A stretch of DNA of 64,000 nt from UBA4582 sp038106185 (GTDB lineage: Bacteria; Pseudomonadota; Gammaproteobacteria; Pseudomonadales; Azotimanducaceae): positions 83,541-147,540 of the forward strand of contig JAYODE010000005.1 of the NCBI GenBank assembly GCA_038106185.1, read 5' to 3'. How positions within the stretch are numbered: position 1 is the stretch's first letter; each line of letters opens with the position of its first letter. A program made the translations under genes and the position numbers. Below the pieces are notes generated by a model. It was not told where the DNA came from. It did no database searches and was given only the letters and a program-made list of their open reading frames with translations. Shown in pieces: positions 25,710 through 34,439 of this stretch.

Positions 25710-26555
25710 TCAATGCGCGGGCTTCGGTACCTCGCCGTCCAGTACCGAGATCCGTTCGCCATAGCGAGCAAATCCTGCGTAATCCCTGACGGCTTGATGC
25801 TGCAAGCAGCGATTGTCCCACATTACCAGAGTGCCTGGTGACCATTTGACGCGGCACTGAATGCGCGGATTGTTCGCCACAAATCGATAAATACCTTGCA
25901 GCAGCATATCGCTTTCCCATCTGGAAAGTCCCTCAATATGCGAGGTAAAACTGGCATTCACGAACAACAAGGGTTTGCCCGTTTCCGGGTGTCGAGTGAT
26001 AACAGGATGGGATGCGCTGGGGTAAGTCTGGTCCGGCCTTAATCGTATGCCATAGGCTCGCAGGTCTTGCTCACCGTCATGATAGGCTGTTTTTTTGCTC
26101 AGCAGTAATTTCAGATCCGCAGACAACTCCTCATACGCAGCATACATGTTGGCAAATAAGGTATCACCACCGCCATTCTCAGGCACTCGCGTGACATACA
26201 GCAGAGAAGCGGCGGGAGGCATGGGCTCGCAGGAAACATCTGAGTGCCAGACTTCACCATTGGTCTGTTTGGCCTCCGGCTTGGTATCGATGATAAACAC
26301 TTCCGGGTCGATGCTTGCATCAGGCCGGCCCATGCCGCCGCGCTTTGATGGGTGAATATGAATGTCGCCGAAGAGTCGAGCAAAAGCCTTGTGCTGATCT
26401 CGGCTGAGGTGCTGGTGTCTGAAGACCAGTACCATATGGTCTAAAAAAGCCTGCCTGATCTGCTCGATGTCCTTCTGAGATAGAGGTTTTGCCAGGTTGA
26501 TGCCCTGGATCTCGGCACCTAGCCCTGGGGTGATCTTGTCAATGTTAATCGTCAT
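25710..26555 (-). CDS. TauD/TfdA-family Fe(II)/2-oxoglutarate dioxygenase
   Basis: 281 aa. The iron ligands are His104 and Asp106 (VWHSDVS) and distal His253 (QHQAVRDY), with an Arg a few residues later for 2-oxoglutarate. LVFRHQHLSRDQHKAFARLFG near the N-terminus and NGGGDTLFANMYAAYEEL are typical of taurine/2,4-D dioxygenases. No sulfonate transporter is nearby, so taurine is only one possibility. An array of short repeats lies just upstream of its start. Convergent to gntK, with 40 bp between stops. Confidence 0.9.
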   Translation of the reverse strand: MTINIDKITPGLGAEIQGINLAKPLSQKDIEQIRQAFLDHMVLVFRHQHLSRDQHKAFARLFGDIHIHPSKRGGMGRPDASIDPEVFIIDTKPEAKQTNGEVWHSDVSCEPMPPAASLLYVTRVPENGGGDTLFANMYAAYEELSADLKLLLSKKTAYHDGEQDLRAYGIRLRPDQTYPSASHPVITRHPETGKPLLFVNASFTSHIEGLSRWESDMLLQGIYRFVANNPRIQCRVKWSPGTLVMWDNRCLQHQAVRDYAGFARYGERISVLDGEVPKPAH

Positions 26556-26595
26556 TTTGAAAGGTCATCTTAACCTGCAGTGTCTTTGTCTGTTC

Positions 26596-26680
26596 GAATA
26601 GCCTTGTTGAATAGCCTTGTTGAATAGCCCTGTTGAATAGCCATTGTCGATAGCCATTTAGAATAGCCATTTAGAATAGG
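26596..26680. repeat. Tandem ~13-bp units (GAATAGCCTTGTT and variants)
   Basis: Six units: three GAATAGCC[TC]TGTT units at 26596, 26609 and 26622, then related units ending in ATTGTC or ATTTA, then a partial GAATAGG. It lies upstream of the taud-like gene (minus strand), between it and the EthD-like gene. Confidence 0.9.
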
Positions 26681-26738
26681 CGTGATGGTCATTGAAGACA
26701 ACAAGGCGTGATTCAGATTAGTCAACGATTGGCATAAC

Positions 26739-27344
26739 CTACTCATAAGTTGATTCGACGACAATCATACGGCGCGGCGATCTCGCTGTGTCGGCGAACC
26801 GTTTGATATCCTCGGCGATGGCGCGCTCGCCGGCTTCGCTGGCATAGAACCGTTTCCTTAGATCCTCCAGTGAGTCAAATCCGCACAGCGCAAAGCCGTC
26901 AACGACCGGGCCGTGGAATCGATGGACGATGCTCAACTGGCGATAATGGGTCATGGCTTCATGTATCTGCAGTGCCAGGGGTGCATGGTCCTCACGCCAG
27001 TACCTATCTGCCTCTGCATGGCTAAGGTCAGGATGGGCGACCAGGGGAAACAGACCGATAAAGCCTGGCAGATTCATTGGTGCGTTGCGTTTCAGGTGCT
27101 CATCAGTGCTCAGTATTGAACTGGCCCTGGGTTTAATCACGCGTTCATAGAGCAGATAAGCACCAGTCTCGGCGGCGTCCAGAAAACCTGCCAGATCGTC
27201 CGTGCTCGCAGTCACCAGCGCCGCAACCGGCAAGCCTCGGCTGGCAGCGAGCTCATCGACAAACAGATGACCGTGATACTGGCGGGCAACCGACTCTGCC
27301 CGGTCGCTGTTCTTGAAAATGGCGGCAAACTTGAGTGCGTTCAC
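26739..27344 (-). CDS. EthD-domain (dimeric alpha/beta barrel) protein
   Basis: 201 aa from GTG 27344. GAGG with seven-base spacing fits this start better than ATG 27350, which is only one base from GAGGA. The C-terminal half contains HPDLSHAEADRYWREDHAPLA followed by YRQL, the signature of the EthD ferredoxin-like family. The N-terminal half looks like a second, degenerate copy. EthD relatives accompany oxygenase pathways for ethers, steroids or aromatic compounds and often act as small cyclases or decarboxylases. A catalytic role is unproven here. Confidence 0.7.
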   Translation of the reverse strand: MNALKFAAIFKNSDRAESVARQYHGHLFVDELAASRGLPVAALVTASTDDLAGFLDAAETGAYLLYERVIKPRASSILSTDEHLKRNAPMNLPGFIGLFPLVAHPDLSHAEADRYWREDHAPLALQIHEAMTHYRQLSIVHRFHGPVVDGFALCGFDSLEDLRKRFYASEAGERAIAEDIKRFADTARSPRRMIVVESTYE

Positions 27345-27508
27345 GGGCATTCCTCATTAAAGGGTTGCGTTCAGTCTGCTGCGCACCTTGGCTGCCGTCA
27401 AGAGAGCGAATCGACAGGCGGCAGCCAATGTTGCGCAAATCCAAGTCTGCGCTTTGCGGCACTGCATTGAATGATGCCGATTATCACGTGATCGACACCT
27501 GCTTCATT

Positions 27509-27556
27509 TCCGGTTGTATCTCTGGTTGTAACTCTGGTTGTATCTCTGGTTATATC
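27509..27556. repeat. Four tandem 12-bp units (TCTGGTTGTATC)
   Basis: TCCGGTTGTATC, TCTGGTTGTAAC, TCTGGTTGTATC and TCTGGTTATATC follow each other exactly, 27 bp beyond the 3' end of the lipocalin/CrtC-like gene. The rest of the 238-bp gap (27345-27582) shows no gene. Confidence 0.9.
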
Positions 27557-27582
27557 TCGGTTCTGTTGCGGCTAGCTCTATC

Positions 27583-28695
27583 TCAGTTTGCTGCTGGATA
27601 TCCGGTGAGCTCAAGAAATCCCTGGCCGAAAGTTGAACCCTCGACTGTGACGGGGCCTTCCCAGTAAGGGAAAGCGGTGTTCAGCCAGTGATTTTTTGTG
27701 CGAGGAGCGACAGTCCAGCTCAGACCTTGTTTGGGCAGCTCGATTCGCCAGTCTAGCGGCAATCGATGGACGCTGTCTTCACCCGTCATGACGGCCGTAT
27801 AGCGGATCGGCTCGAAGATAATCGAGTCTTTGGTTAATCGAGTGGTCTTGCCCTCGGGATTGATCCAGCTGCCACTCACCCAGTCTTCGCCATCGGTCTG
27901 ACGCAGGCGGTAGACCATGAGAGCATGGCCGTCATCCAAATGCACGGACAGCCAGTCCCAGCCGGGTTGATTCGGTGCCAGAGGTTGTGAGCTCCATTCT
28001 CGATCCAGCCAGCCTTTGCCGGCAAGGTGCGTTGTTGCGCCGTTGCGCGTGACCCTGCCGCTGACGCCGAGATGGGGTTGGCTGTAGTAATAGCTGGCTT
28101 GTCCCAGAGAAGATTTTTGACTGTAGCCTGCATCGCCTTGTAGTACCCAGGCAGTCGCTGAGTCCAGTTGCAGGGAGACCTCAAAGTCCTCGACGGTGAA
28201 TGTCAGCTGACCGGGTATGGGCGCCTGATTCAGCTCTTTTCCTTTTAATGTGTCGTTGTTTAACCAGGCCTCGAAGTGCCCCTGCTGATTGATGGCGACG
28301 CCGGCCTGACCGATACCACCACGGGAAAACTGCTGTTTATAGACATGGCCCTCTGGGGTGCTGAGTGCGGCATGGCCCATCCAGGCTTGATTACTGGACC
28401 AGCCGCCGGGATCCGCATCCGAGCTCAAGGATTGCCGAAACAGCGTCCAGTGCACAGCATACTCTGCGCCTGATTCATCCTTCAGGTTCGCTGTCAGATA
28501 CCACCACTCGATCCGATAGTCTGGATGTGCCAGGTGATCCTGTGGAAACGTGAAGTGCTTGCCGGGTACAACTTCGGCATAGCCGGCAGGGTCCCCTCGC
28601 AGGAGTTGATAGGCTTCGCTCGCAGCCGTTTGCCAAGCCGGTGTCAGGCAAATGATGAGCGGCAAGCAGAAGTTCAACAGTCTCGTCGGTTTCAT
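27583..28695 (-). CDS. Secreted lipocalin/CrtC-like protein (AttH component)
   Basis: 370 aa from ATG 28695, which overlaps the permease stop as ATGA. The frame remains open 101 codons further, inside the permease. It starts with a signal-peptide-like helix (MKPTRLLNFCLPLIICLTPA) and then HPDYRIEWWYLTANL, a hallmark of the hydroxyneurosporene-synthase/AttH lipocalin-like family. GWLDREWSSQPL and GWDWLSVHLDDG are further landmarks. With the two upstream genes it forms an AttEFGH-like ABC system in which this is the periplasmic or secreted partner. Ligand unknown, probably lipophilic. Confidence 0.85.
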   Translation of the reverse strand: MKPTRLLNFCLPLIICLTPAWQTAASEAYQLLRGDPAGYAEVVPGKHFTFPQDHLAHPDYRIEWWYLTANLKDESGAEYAVHWTLFRQSLSSDADPGGWSSNQAWMGHAALSTPEGHVYKQQFSRGGIGQAGVAINQQGHFEAWLNNDTLKGKELNQAPIPGQLTFTVEDFEVSLQLDSATAWVLQGDAGYSQKSSLGQASYYYSQPHLGVSGRVTRNGATTHLAGKGWLDREWSSQPLAPNQPGWDWLSVHLDDGHALMVYRLRQTDGEDWVSGSWINPEGKTTRLTKDSIIFEPIRYTAVMTGEDSVHRLPLDWRIELPKQGLSWTVAPRTKNHWLNTAFPYWEGPVTVEGSTFGQGFLELTGYPAAN

Positions 28696-31274
28696 CCTGC
28701 CTCTCTCGAGTTTTGCTGAATGGCGGTGGGCAGTGTTTGTCTGACGCGAAATATGGCAACAAAGAGAGTTGCCAGAACGATACCCAGCGTCATTGTTGCC
28801 AGTTTCGCCAGGGGCCACCAAGACCATAGCAGCGGCATGGTCCAGCCAAAAGCGATCACATTGAGCTTGTTGATCAGTAACCAGCTTAAGCTGAATCCGA
28901 GTGGTAACGACACCAATAAGGTGATGGACACCATCAGCATGAGGGGCGCAGCAACAATTTTCAGCCACTGACCGAAATTGAGGCCCATCGCTCGCCAACG
29001 TGCATATTCTGGCAGTCGCTGTTGATGAACTGCGAGTAGGGCAGTCAGCAATGACAGTCCTGCTACCAACAGAGTCAAGATGTTGAGGGTCGCCGTGATG
29101 GCAAAGGTTCGATCGAAAATCGCGAAGGACAGACGTTTGATATCAGCTTGGACAGCCCATTGTCCTGGCATGATCCCCAGCCTCGACAGTCGGTTGCTCA
29201 ACAGGGCCGGATTGCCGATCTCATCGGATTCTGCCAGCCATAAGCCAGCACCAAGGAGCTTGGCGGCCGGCCAGAGTGTTCTGACGGAATCCTGTGGCAG
29301 ATAAAATGCCAGATTCGCATTGCCATAGTCATGCAGGAAACCAACAATTTGGAACTGTTGCGAACCACTAGGAGTTGGCAGCGTCACGATGCTGTTCAGC
29401 GGGGTCTGTGCCAGATAGCGAACCTGTTCATTCGCCAGTATCGGTGTCACGGGTCCAGATCCGTTGCGCCATGCCTGGACTCCGCCATCCTTCGCCTGAG
29501 CCAGAACCATGGCCAGCGTGTCTGGCGCATTCAGCGCGAGGCCGCGAATTGATGTGGGTCGATTCTGCCAGCGCAGCTCTAGGCCCAGACGCGGCGAATA
29601 GGCTTTCAGCCACTGGGTTCGCGCCACAAGTCCGGGGTCCGAGAGTCCGGAGTCCGAGAGTCTGCTATCCAGCGCGTCGCTCTGTACATAGATATCTGCT
29701 GCCAGGCGCGTCTCAAGCCAAGTGCTTAATGCCGTTCGAAAGGATCCTACCAGGCTGGTCACGCCAATATTGGCGGTCAGTGTCAGTAGCAGCGCCATTA
29801 GGGCAATTCGCAAATGGGGCAGTTGAGCGAGCGAGTCTGATACTGCCCAGCGCAGCAGCCAGCGTCGATGGGGCAAACCGCGGGCTATGACTTCAATGAC
29901 ACTCAGCAGGATCCAGGGTAGCAGAAGAGCCCCCCCAAACATGACCAGCGCCAGAATGAAAAACCCCTGCTCGACACTATCAAAACGCGAATATAGTAGT
30001 GCGGAGATCGCCAGCATAGCCACCGCAACCAGCGCCATCCAACGAATGCTGCGCCGATCGCGCCGACCTTGGGCGCTAACTTCTCGCTGTTGGCGAATGG
30101 AATCAGTGGCTCGAAACCACAGAGGCAGCGTCAGCGCCAGTGCCATGCCGGCAAGACTCAGACCGAAGGCCAACCAAACTTGATTTCCGCTAATGGCGAT
30201 CGATGCGCCCAGTTCGGCGGCATAAAGGCTTTGCAGGCTGATGGCCATGGCGGGCAATAGGAGTTGGCTCAGGGCATGACCCAATATTAGGCCGAGACTG
30301 GTACCCAGCAGTGCCCAGACCAAGGATTCGGCAATGATGGCAGAGGTCAGTATTGACATGGAAACCCCCATCTCACGCAGGATAGTCAGAGTACTCTGGC
30401 GTGCCAGAAGGGAAAATCGAACTGCGTTGAAGACGATAAACAGACCGACTGCGAAAGACAGTAAGCCAAGCGCAGTCAGGTGGGTGTGCAGACTGGCAGT
30501 CACTTGTTCAAGGTCTAATGCCTGGTGGTTGGTTTCGAGCATCAGATTCGCCGGCAGTTGCCCTTTCAGATATGCCTGCTTTGACTCGCTCAGGCTGCCG
30601 ACGGCCAGATAACTCAAGGTCTCAGTCTCAAGCAGGGCCATAGCTGCCGCAAGGTCCATAAAGATCCGTTGCCCCTGTCGAGCTTGGGTTTGAATCACCG
30701 CCGGCGGCAAGCTTTTACCGCTGGCAAGCATCAGGCGCTGGCCTGTTTCAACGCCCAGCTGCCGCGCCAGGGACTCGGAATACCAAGCCTGGTAATCAGG
30801 TTGAATCAGCGACAACCATCGAGTAGTTCCCATGGGATCAAGATAAACAGGCTTTTCTCCCTGCCTGTCTAGAGCGGGCAGTGCCAACAAGTCAGTAGCG
30901 ATGAGCGTCACTGAACCGCCTTGTTGGGTGCGAACCTGGGCTTCAATTACCGGGTAAATAGCGTCAAATCCGGCGCGTCGCAGACTGATGTAAGCCGCGA
31001 CATTGACGTCAAGACCCCCTCGATCCCGAATCCAGTAATGCGCCTCGGCGCCTAGCAGCTGGTCCGCCTCTGAGTAGCTGCTGCGCGCATGGTCATTAAT
31101 CAGCTGAACCGCAGCCCACAGTGCGACACCACTGACGATTCCCAGCCCCATGGCCAGCGCCTGGCCCGGGTGGCGTCGGTAGTAGCTGATCAACGTCAAA
31201 AATACCCACAGCCACTGGTTAAGGTAAGTCTGCAATTCAGTTCTGCTTGGCGAGCAAGGGCGTAATTCGGCCAT
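28692..31274 (-). CDS. FtsX-type ABC permease (AttF-AttG fusion, YbbP-like)
   Basis: 860 aa with an N-terminal helix near 30-50, a large periplasmic region, membrane bundles near 260-410, 470-530 and 735-850, and so two FtsX-type cores. The plan matches LolC/E, MacB and YbbP extraction-type permeases that pull lipophilic molecules out of the membrane. The start at ATG 31274 overlaps the ATPase gene by 38 bp. TTG 31235, one base after that gene's stop, is an alternative that removes 13 residues. An in-frame repeat gives DSRLSDSGLSDPG (DNA 29626-29662). A 4-bp overlap joins it to the AttH-like gene. Confidence 0.9.
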   Translation of the reverse strand: MAELRPCSPSRTELQTYLNQWLWVFLTLISYYRRHPGQALAMGLGIVSGVALWAAVQLINDHARSSYSEADQLLGAEAHYWIRDRGGLDVNVAAYISLRRAGFDAIYPVIEAQVRTQQGGSVTLIATDLLALPALDRQGEKPVYLDPMGTTRWLSLIQPDYQAWYSESLARQLGVETGQRLMLASGKSLPPAVIQTQARQGQRIFMDLAAAMALLETETLSYLAVGSLSESKQAYLKGQLPANLMLETNHQALDLEQVTASLHTHLTALGLLSFAVGLFIVFNAVRFSLLARQSTLTILREMGVSMSILTSAIIAESLVWALLGTSLGLILGHALSQLLLPAMAISLQSLYAAELGASIAISGNQVWLAFGLSLAGMALALTLPLWFRATDSIRQQREVSAQGRRDRRSIRWMALVAVAMLAISALLYSRFDSVEQGFFILALVMFGGALLLPWILLSVIEVIARGLPHRRWLLRWAVSDSLAQLPHLRIALMALLLTLTANIGVTSLVGSFRTALSTWLETRLAADIYVQSDALDSRLSDSGLSDPGLVARTQWLKAYSPRLGLELRWQNRPTSIRGLALNAPDTLAMVLAQAKDGGVQAWRNGSGPVTPILANEQVRYLAQTPLNSIVTLPTPSGSQQFQIVGFLHDYGNANLAFYLPQDSVRTLWPAAKLLGAGLWLAESDEIGNPALLSNRLSRLGIMPGQWAVQADIKRLSFAIFDRTFAITATLNILTLLVAGLSLLTALLAVHQQRLPEYARWRAMGLNFGQWLKIVAAPLMLMVSITLLVSLPLGFSLSWLLINKLNVIAFGWTMPLLWSWWPLAKLATMTLGIVLATLFVAIFRVRQTLPTAIQQNSREAG

Positions 31275-31911
31275 CCTGCAGCAGCCATTGGCTATCTAAG
31301 TAGTCGGCCATCAACCGGCTGTGAGTGACCATCAGCAGACTGCTGCCTGTTTCTTTGGTGAGAGATATCAGGAGCTGCATCACCTGATGACTGGTGGCCT
31401 CATCGAGATTACCCGTGGGCTCGTCGGCGAGAATCAAGCTTGGCTGATGCATCAGTACCCGGCCTATCGCGACCCGTTGCTGCTGACCGCCGGAGAGTTG
31501 GTGTGGCAGGCGTGTTAACAAGGGTGCAAGGCCCAGTGCGTCGATCAAATGTTGCTGCAGCGTGGGATTGCAGCGGTCGGCAAGCCGAGCCTGGAGGAGC
31601 AGGTTATCGAGGACGTTGAGCGTCGGCACCAAATGATAGTGTTGAAACACCAGACTTAGCTCTCTGCGTCGCAGTTCATTCCACTGGCGCTCGTTGAAGT
31701 CGCTGGCGAATTGCCCATTAATGGTGATCTGGCCACTGTTCGGCCGATCGAGACCGGCGGCCAGATGCAGCAAGGTGCTCTTGCCGCAACCGCTTTCTCC
31801 CAGTAACGCCGCAGTTTGGCCTGCCGGGAGGTGAAAGTTGGCGTGCCGCAGCACTTGGATATCGCCGTCCGGCTGCTGGAAAGTCTTGTTGATAGCGGTA
31901 AAAGTAAGCAT
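31237..31911 (-). CDS. LolD-type ABC transporter ATPase (AttE/YbbA-like)
   Basis: 224 aa from ATG 31911. The frame is open 37 codons further upstream, but MLTFTAINKTF fits the family N-terminus. Walker A GESGCGKST, Q-loop VFQHYHLVPTLN, signature LSGGQQQRVAIGR and Walker B LILADEPTGNLD are intact. MacB/LolD-class ATPases pair with FtsX permeases, and here the permease follows with a 38-bp overlap. This is the first gene of the three-gene minus-strand unit. The promoter would lie in 31912-32112, just left of the assembly gap. Confidence 0.93.
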   Translation of the reverse strand: MLTFTAINKTFQQPDGDIQVLRHANFHLPAGQTAALLGESGCGKSTLLHLAAGLDRPNSGQITINGQFASDFNERQWNELRRRELSLVFQHYHLVPTLNVLDNLLLQARLADRCNPTLQQHLIDALGLAPLLTRLPHQLSGGQQQRVAIGRVLMHQPSLILADEPTGNLDEATSHQVMQLLISLTKETGSSLLMVTHSRLMADYLDSQWLLQDGRITPLLAKQN

Positions 31912-32076
31912 GACGCCACAGTAGCAGAAGCCGGCCAAGACGGCAGCTGCTGTTTGGTCAGAATATGCCCTTGGTCTGCCGAAGCGGCTTGCCGGATACG
32001 ACGCGCAGCGACGCCCTGGCACTCAAATCTGTCAGCCCGATTGCGACTGGCCATTTGAAGCTTATCTGTCTATTCT

Positions 32077-32096
32077 GTTAACCAGAGTCGGTTAAC
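32077..32096. repeat. Inverted repeat GTTAACC/GGTTAAC next to assembly gap
   Basis: Seven-base arms (32077-32083, 32090-32096) around AGAGTC, flanked by two copies of CTATTCTGTAA-like sequence. It ends 16 bases before the run of N. Repeats at a contig end may be why the assembly broke here. Confidence 0.6.
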
Positions 32097-32112
32097 CGGC
32101 TATTCTGTAAAT

Positions 32113-32212
32113 NNNNNNNNNNNNNNNNNNNNNNNNNNNNNNNNNNNNNNNNNNNNNNNNNNNNNNNNNNNNNNNNNNNNNNNNNNNNNNNNNNNNNNNN
32201 NNNNNNNNNNNN
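32113..32212. other. Assembly gap of exactly 100 N
   Basis: A 100-base run of N, the usual placeholder for a gap of unknown length. Contig order and distance across it are not proven by the sequence, and the hydrolase gene to the right loses its 5' end here. Confidence 0.99.
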
Positions 32213-32635
32213 ATGGCGCAGGTCTGGCAGACACCAGGTGCCGGAGAAGAGGCGGTGGCTGGAATGATCTCTTCGCCGTTGGCTGACCGAGTTGCCATGT
32301 TTATTGCTGCCGGCATGACTGAAGAGATCGCAGCCAGGGTAGTGTCAGGGTTCAATGCTGATATGGCGCGCTGCATACTGGCGCTTTACCGCGACGCGGC
32401 TCAGCCAGCCTTGCGCGAACTAGGCAAAGATCTTGCGCTAATGCGTGAGCGACCTGGTCTGGTGATTATTGCCGAGAACGATCATTACGTGGGTACCGAT
32501 GCGATGCATCGCCAAGTCGCGGCCCGTGCCAATGCCCAGGTCAGTGTTTTGAAGCAGGTGGGTCACTGGTGGATGGTGCAAGCCCCTAAAGCGGGTGCGG
32601 CTATGCTGAATGCGTTCTGGAAGAGCATCGACTGA
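32213..32635 (+). CDS. Alpha/beta hydrolase, C-terminal fragment (5' end in gap)
   Basis: About 140 residues of an alpha/beta hydrolase C-terminal part. It holds the acid-residue loop LVIIAENDHYVG and the catalytic-His loop VGHWWMVQAPK, the usual Asp and His positions of the fold. The nucleophile elbow is missing and must lie in or beyond the N run. The ATG directly after the gap is most likely internal. It is probably intact in the organism and cut only by the assembly. Confidence 0.75.
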   Translation: MAQVWQTPGAGEEAVAGMISSPLADRVAMFIAAGMTEEIAARVVSGFNADMARCILALYRDAAQPALRELGKDLALMRERPGLVIIAENDHYVGTDAMHRQVAARANAQVSVLKQVGHWWMVQAPKAGAAMLNAFWKSID

Positions 32636-32733
32636 GCATTTTCATCGATCTGCGCTCAAGCGACACAGTATCAAACACAAGACTGGTGCGGATTTGGGTC
32701 CCTAGTTAAGAGACCTCGAGTTCAGACCCACGC

Positions 32734-33840
32734 TCAAAACACTGAGGGATCGCTGCAGGCCTCTGCGTAGGGCGCTATATCCAGCCCAAACATGCCATAA
32801 CGGGCCTCGACCGCTGCCAGGGTAGCGGCGCACCAGTAATCGGACCCAGGAGCAGGAAACCCCATAACGGTGCGCTGCTGCACGGTTGCGCCAGCAATCA
32901 GTCTTTCCAGGAACTTGTCATCCTTATAGGCTTGCCAGGCCCAGCCTGTATGCAGCGTGCTGATCCATTCGCTGGCGGCCTTGCGATAAGTCAGATTGTG
33001 AACCAGCCGCCGAGAGCCTGGTGCCAGCGGTGTACCGCGATGCCAAGTGTCGTGGCGGTACAAGAGTAAATCACCGCGACGGAAATCAGTCCGTGTCTCT
33101 CGCTCGTAGAGCAGGCGGCGAAAATCTGCCAACGTTGGTCGCTGACTGGCAAAATATTCTTCTGCGGCCTCCCGGTTGTTGATATACCGCAGGTCGCCAA
33201 TACCCGGCGAATCGACGATAGGCCAGCGATAAGCCGGGTCATCAGCGCCGGTGCGCGGCACAACCGCTGTGCCGCCGAGCTCATCCTCGGCGTCGCTCAG
33301 GTACAGGATCATCTCAACGGCCTCCGGCTTGTGCCAGGGGGGCGGATGCACCAACGAGTGGTTCGGGTAGTCCACATGAATGCGCTGGTCAGCATTATCC
33401 TGGAGATTGTCAGGTGCGCTCGGCGAGGAATGACTCCCGTCCCGGCCATATTTGGGCCAGAGATCCGACTGGCTCAGTCGCAGTGTATCGACAGTGACGC
33501 CCAGCAGATCGCCGACCGCTTGCAACACATTCTGGTGCAAGGTCACCTGATTGAATACACCGATCCTGGCCGGAAAATTCAGGGCGCCGGCGCTGCCAAA
33601 ATCCGTGAAACCTGCCGCGGCGGCAGTGCCCGCTTGAGGGTAGTGGGCGCCGGCAGCTGCGGCCAGTTCATCCACCAGCTGTTCAGGCAACAGGCCGCTG
33701 ACGAAGGCGTAGCCCGCTTCACGCCACTGTTGCACCTGAGCACTGGTCAGGCGCCGCTGACTGTCAACGGGCTGGGCCCTGACGATTTTATTCCGCTCGA
33801 TATTCAGGGTTGCGTCCTCCGATCTAATAGCGCTGCCCAT
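32734..33840 (-). CDS. Phytanoyl-CoA dioxygenase (PhyH) family protein
   Basis: 368 aa. The iron ligands are His155-x-Asp157 (RIHVDYPNHS) and His267 (YRHDTWHRGTPL), with nearby Arg269 in the 2-oxoglutarate position. LSDAEDELGGTAVVP corresponds to the strand before the distal ligand. It is an Fe(II)/2-oxoglutarate hydroxylase of unknown substrate, related to the gene at 24249-25169 by the HxD...HRGT layout but longer by about 60 residues. It is transcribed in the same direction as the GNAT gene to its right, with 38 bp between. Confidence 0.85.
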   Translation of the reverse strand: MGSAIRSEDATLNIERNKIVRAQPVDSQRRLTSAQVQQWREAGYAFVSGLLPEQLVDELAAAAGAHYPQAGTAAAAGFTDFGSAGALNFPARIGVFNQVTLHQNVLQAVGDLLGVTVDTLRLSQSDLWPKYGRDGSHSSPSAPDNLQDNADQRIHVDYPNHSLVHPPPWHKPEAVEMILYLSDAEDELGGTAVVPRTGADDPAYRWPIVDSPGIGDLRYINNREAAEEYFASQRPTLADFRRLLYERETRTDFRRGDLLLYRHDTWHRGTPLAPGSRRLVHNLTYRKAASEWISTLHTGWAWQAYKDDKFLERLIAGATVQQRTVMGFPAPGSDYWCAATLAAVEARYGMFGLDIAPYAEACSDPSVF

Positions 33841-33878
33841 GGCCTGCCAGGGTTTTGATGCCTAACCATTACGCTCGC

Positions 33879-34430
33879 CTAAAGTATCAATGAGGCATAG
33901 CCCCGCTGCTGGCGGTTGACCGTGTACACGACCTGGTCCAGCCAGCGGCCATCCTCATACAGATAATTGATCCGCAGACCCTCTGCATTGAAGCCCAGGG
34001 ACTTCACGAGTGCAATAGAGCCCAGGTTGTCAGGATCAATAACCGCCTCCAGGCGGTTCAGTTTGAGCGTTGAAAACGCCAGTTCGATCCCCGCCGCAGC
34101 GGCTGCCCGACCGTAGCCCTGGCGCCGGTAGGGCGGATAAATCTCGTAGCCCAGATTCGCCTTCTGCAGGTCTTCGCGGACCAGAATGTGGATATCAAGA
34201 ATGCCGATCAGTTCTCCGGTCCCTATCCCAAATATACCCCAGACGTAGGTCACATCGTCTCTGGCGAGTTTCCGCTGGCGTTGTATTCGCAGTCGAAAGG
34301 CATTTTTGTCTGCATCAGTGGCTCGGCGAGGCGGGTCGTCGGCGCTGTGTGCCAGCTGCCACTGCGGCCAATCTCGCATGGTGCAGGGGCGTAACCTCAC
34401 AGATCCGAACGTCAGTTGCTGTCTTTTCAT
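33879..34430 (-). CDS. GNAT-family N-acetyltransferase (RimJ/RimL-like)
   Basis: 183 aa. The fold reads VRLRPCTMRDWPQW at the start, then a middle strand IGILDIHI, the acetyl-CoA loop GYEIYPPYRRQGYGRAAAAA and LNRLEAVIDPDNLGSIALVKSLGFNAEG. The RQGYGRA segment is the expected pyrophosphate-binding motif. It probably acetylates an N-terminus or small amine. It starts nine bases after the stop of the upstream M20 hydrolase gene, so the two are likely co-transcribed. Confidence 0.88.
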   Translation of the reverse strand: MKRQQLTFGSVRLRPCTMRDWPQWQLAHSADDPPRRATDADKNAFRLRIQRQRKLARDDVTYVWGIFGIGTGELIGILDIHILVREDLQKANLGYEIYPPYRRQGYGRAAAAAGIELAFSTLKLNRLEAVIDPDNLGSIALVKSLGFNAEGLRINYLYEDGRWLDQVVYTVNRQQRGYASLIL

Positions 34431-34439
34431 TATGTCGTT

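Noticed and set aside
32092..32376. A minus-strand frame that crosses the N run
   Set aside because: The translation contains undefined residues and overlaps a clear hydrolase frame on the plus strand.
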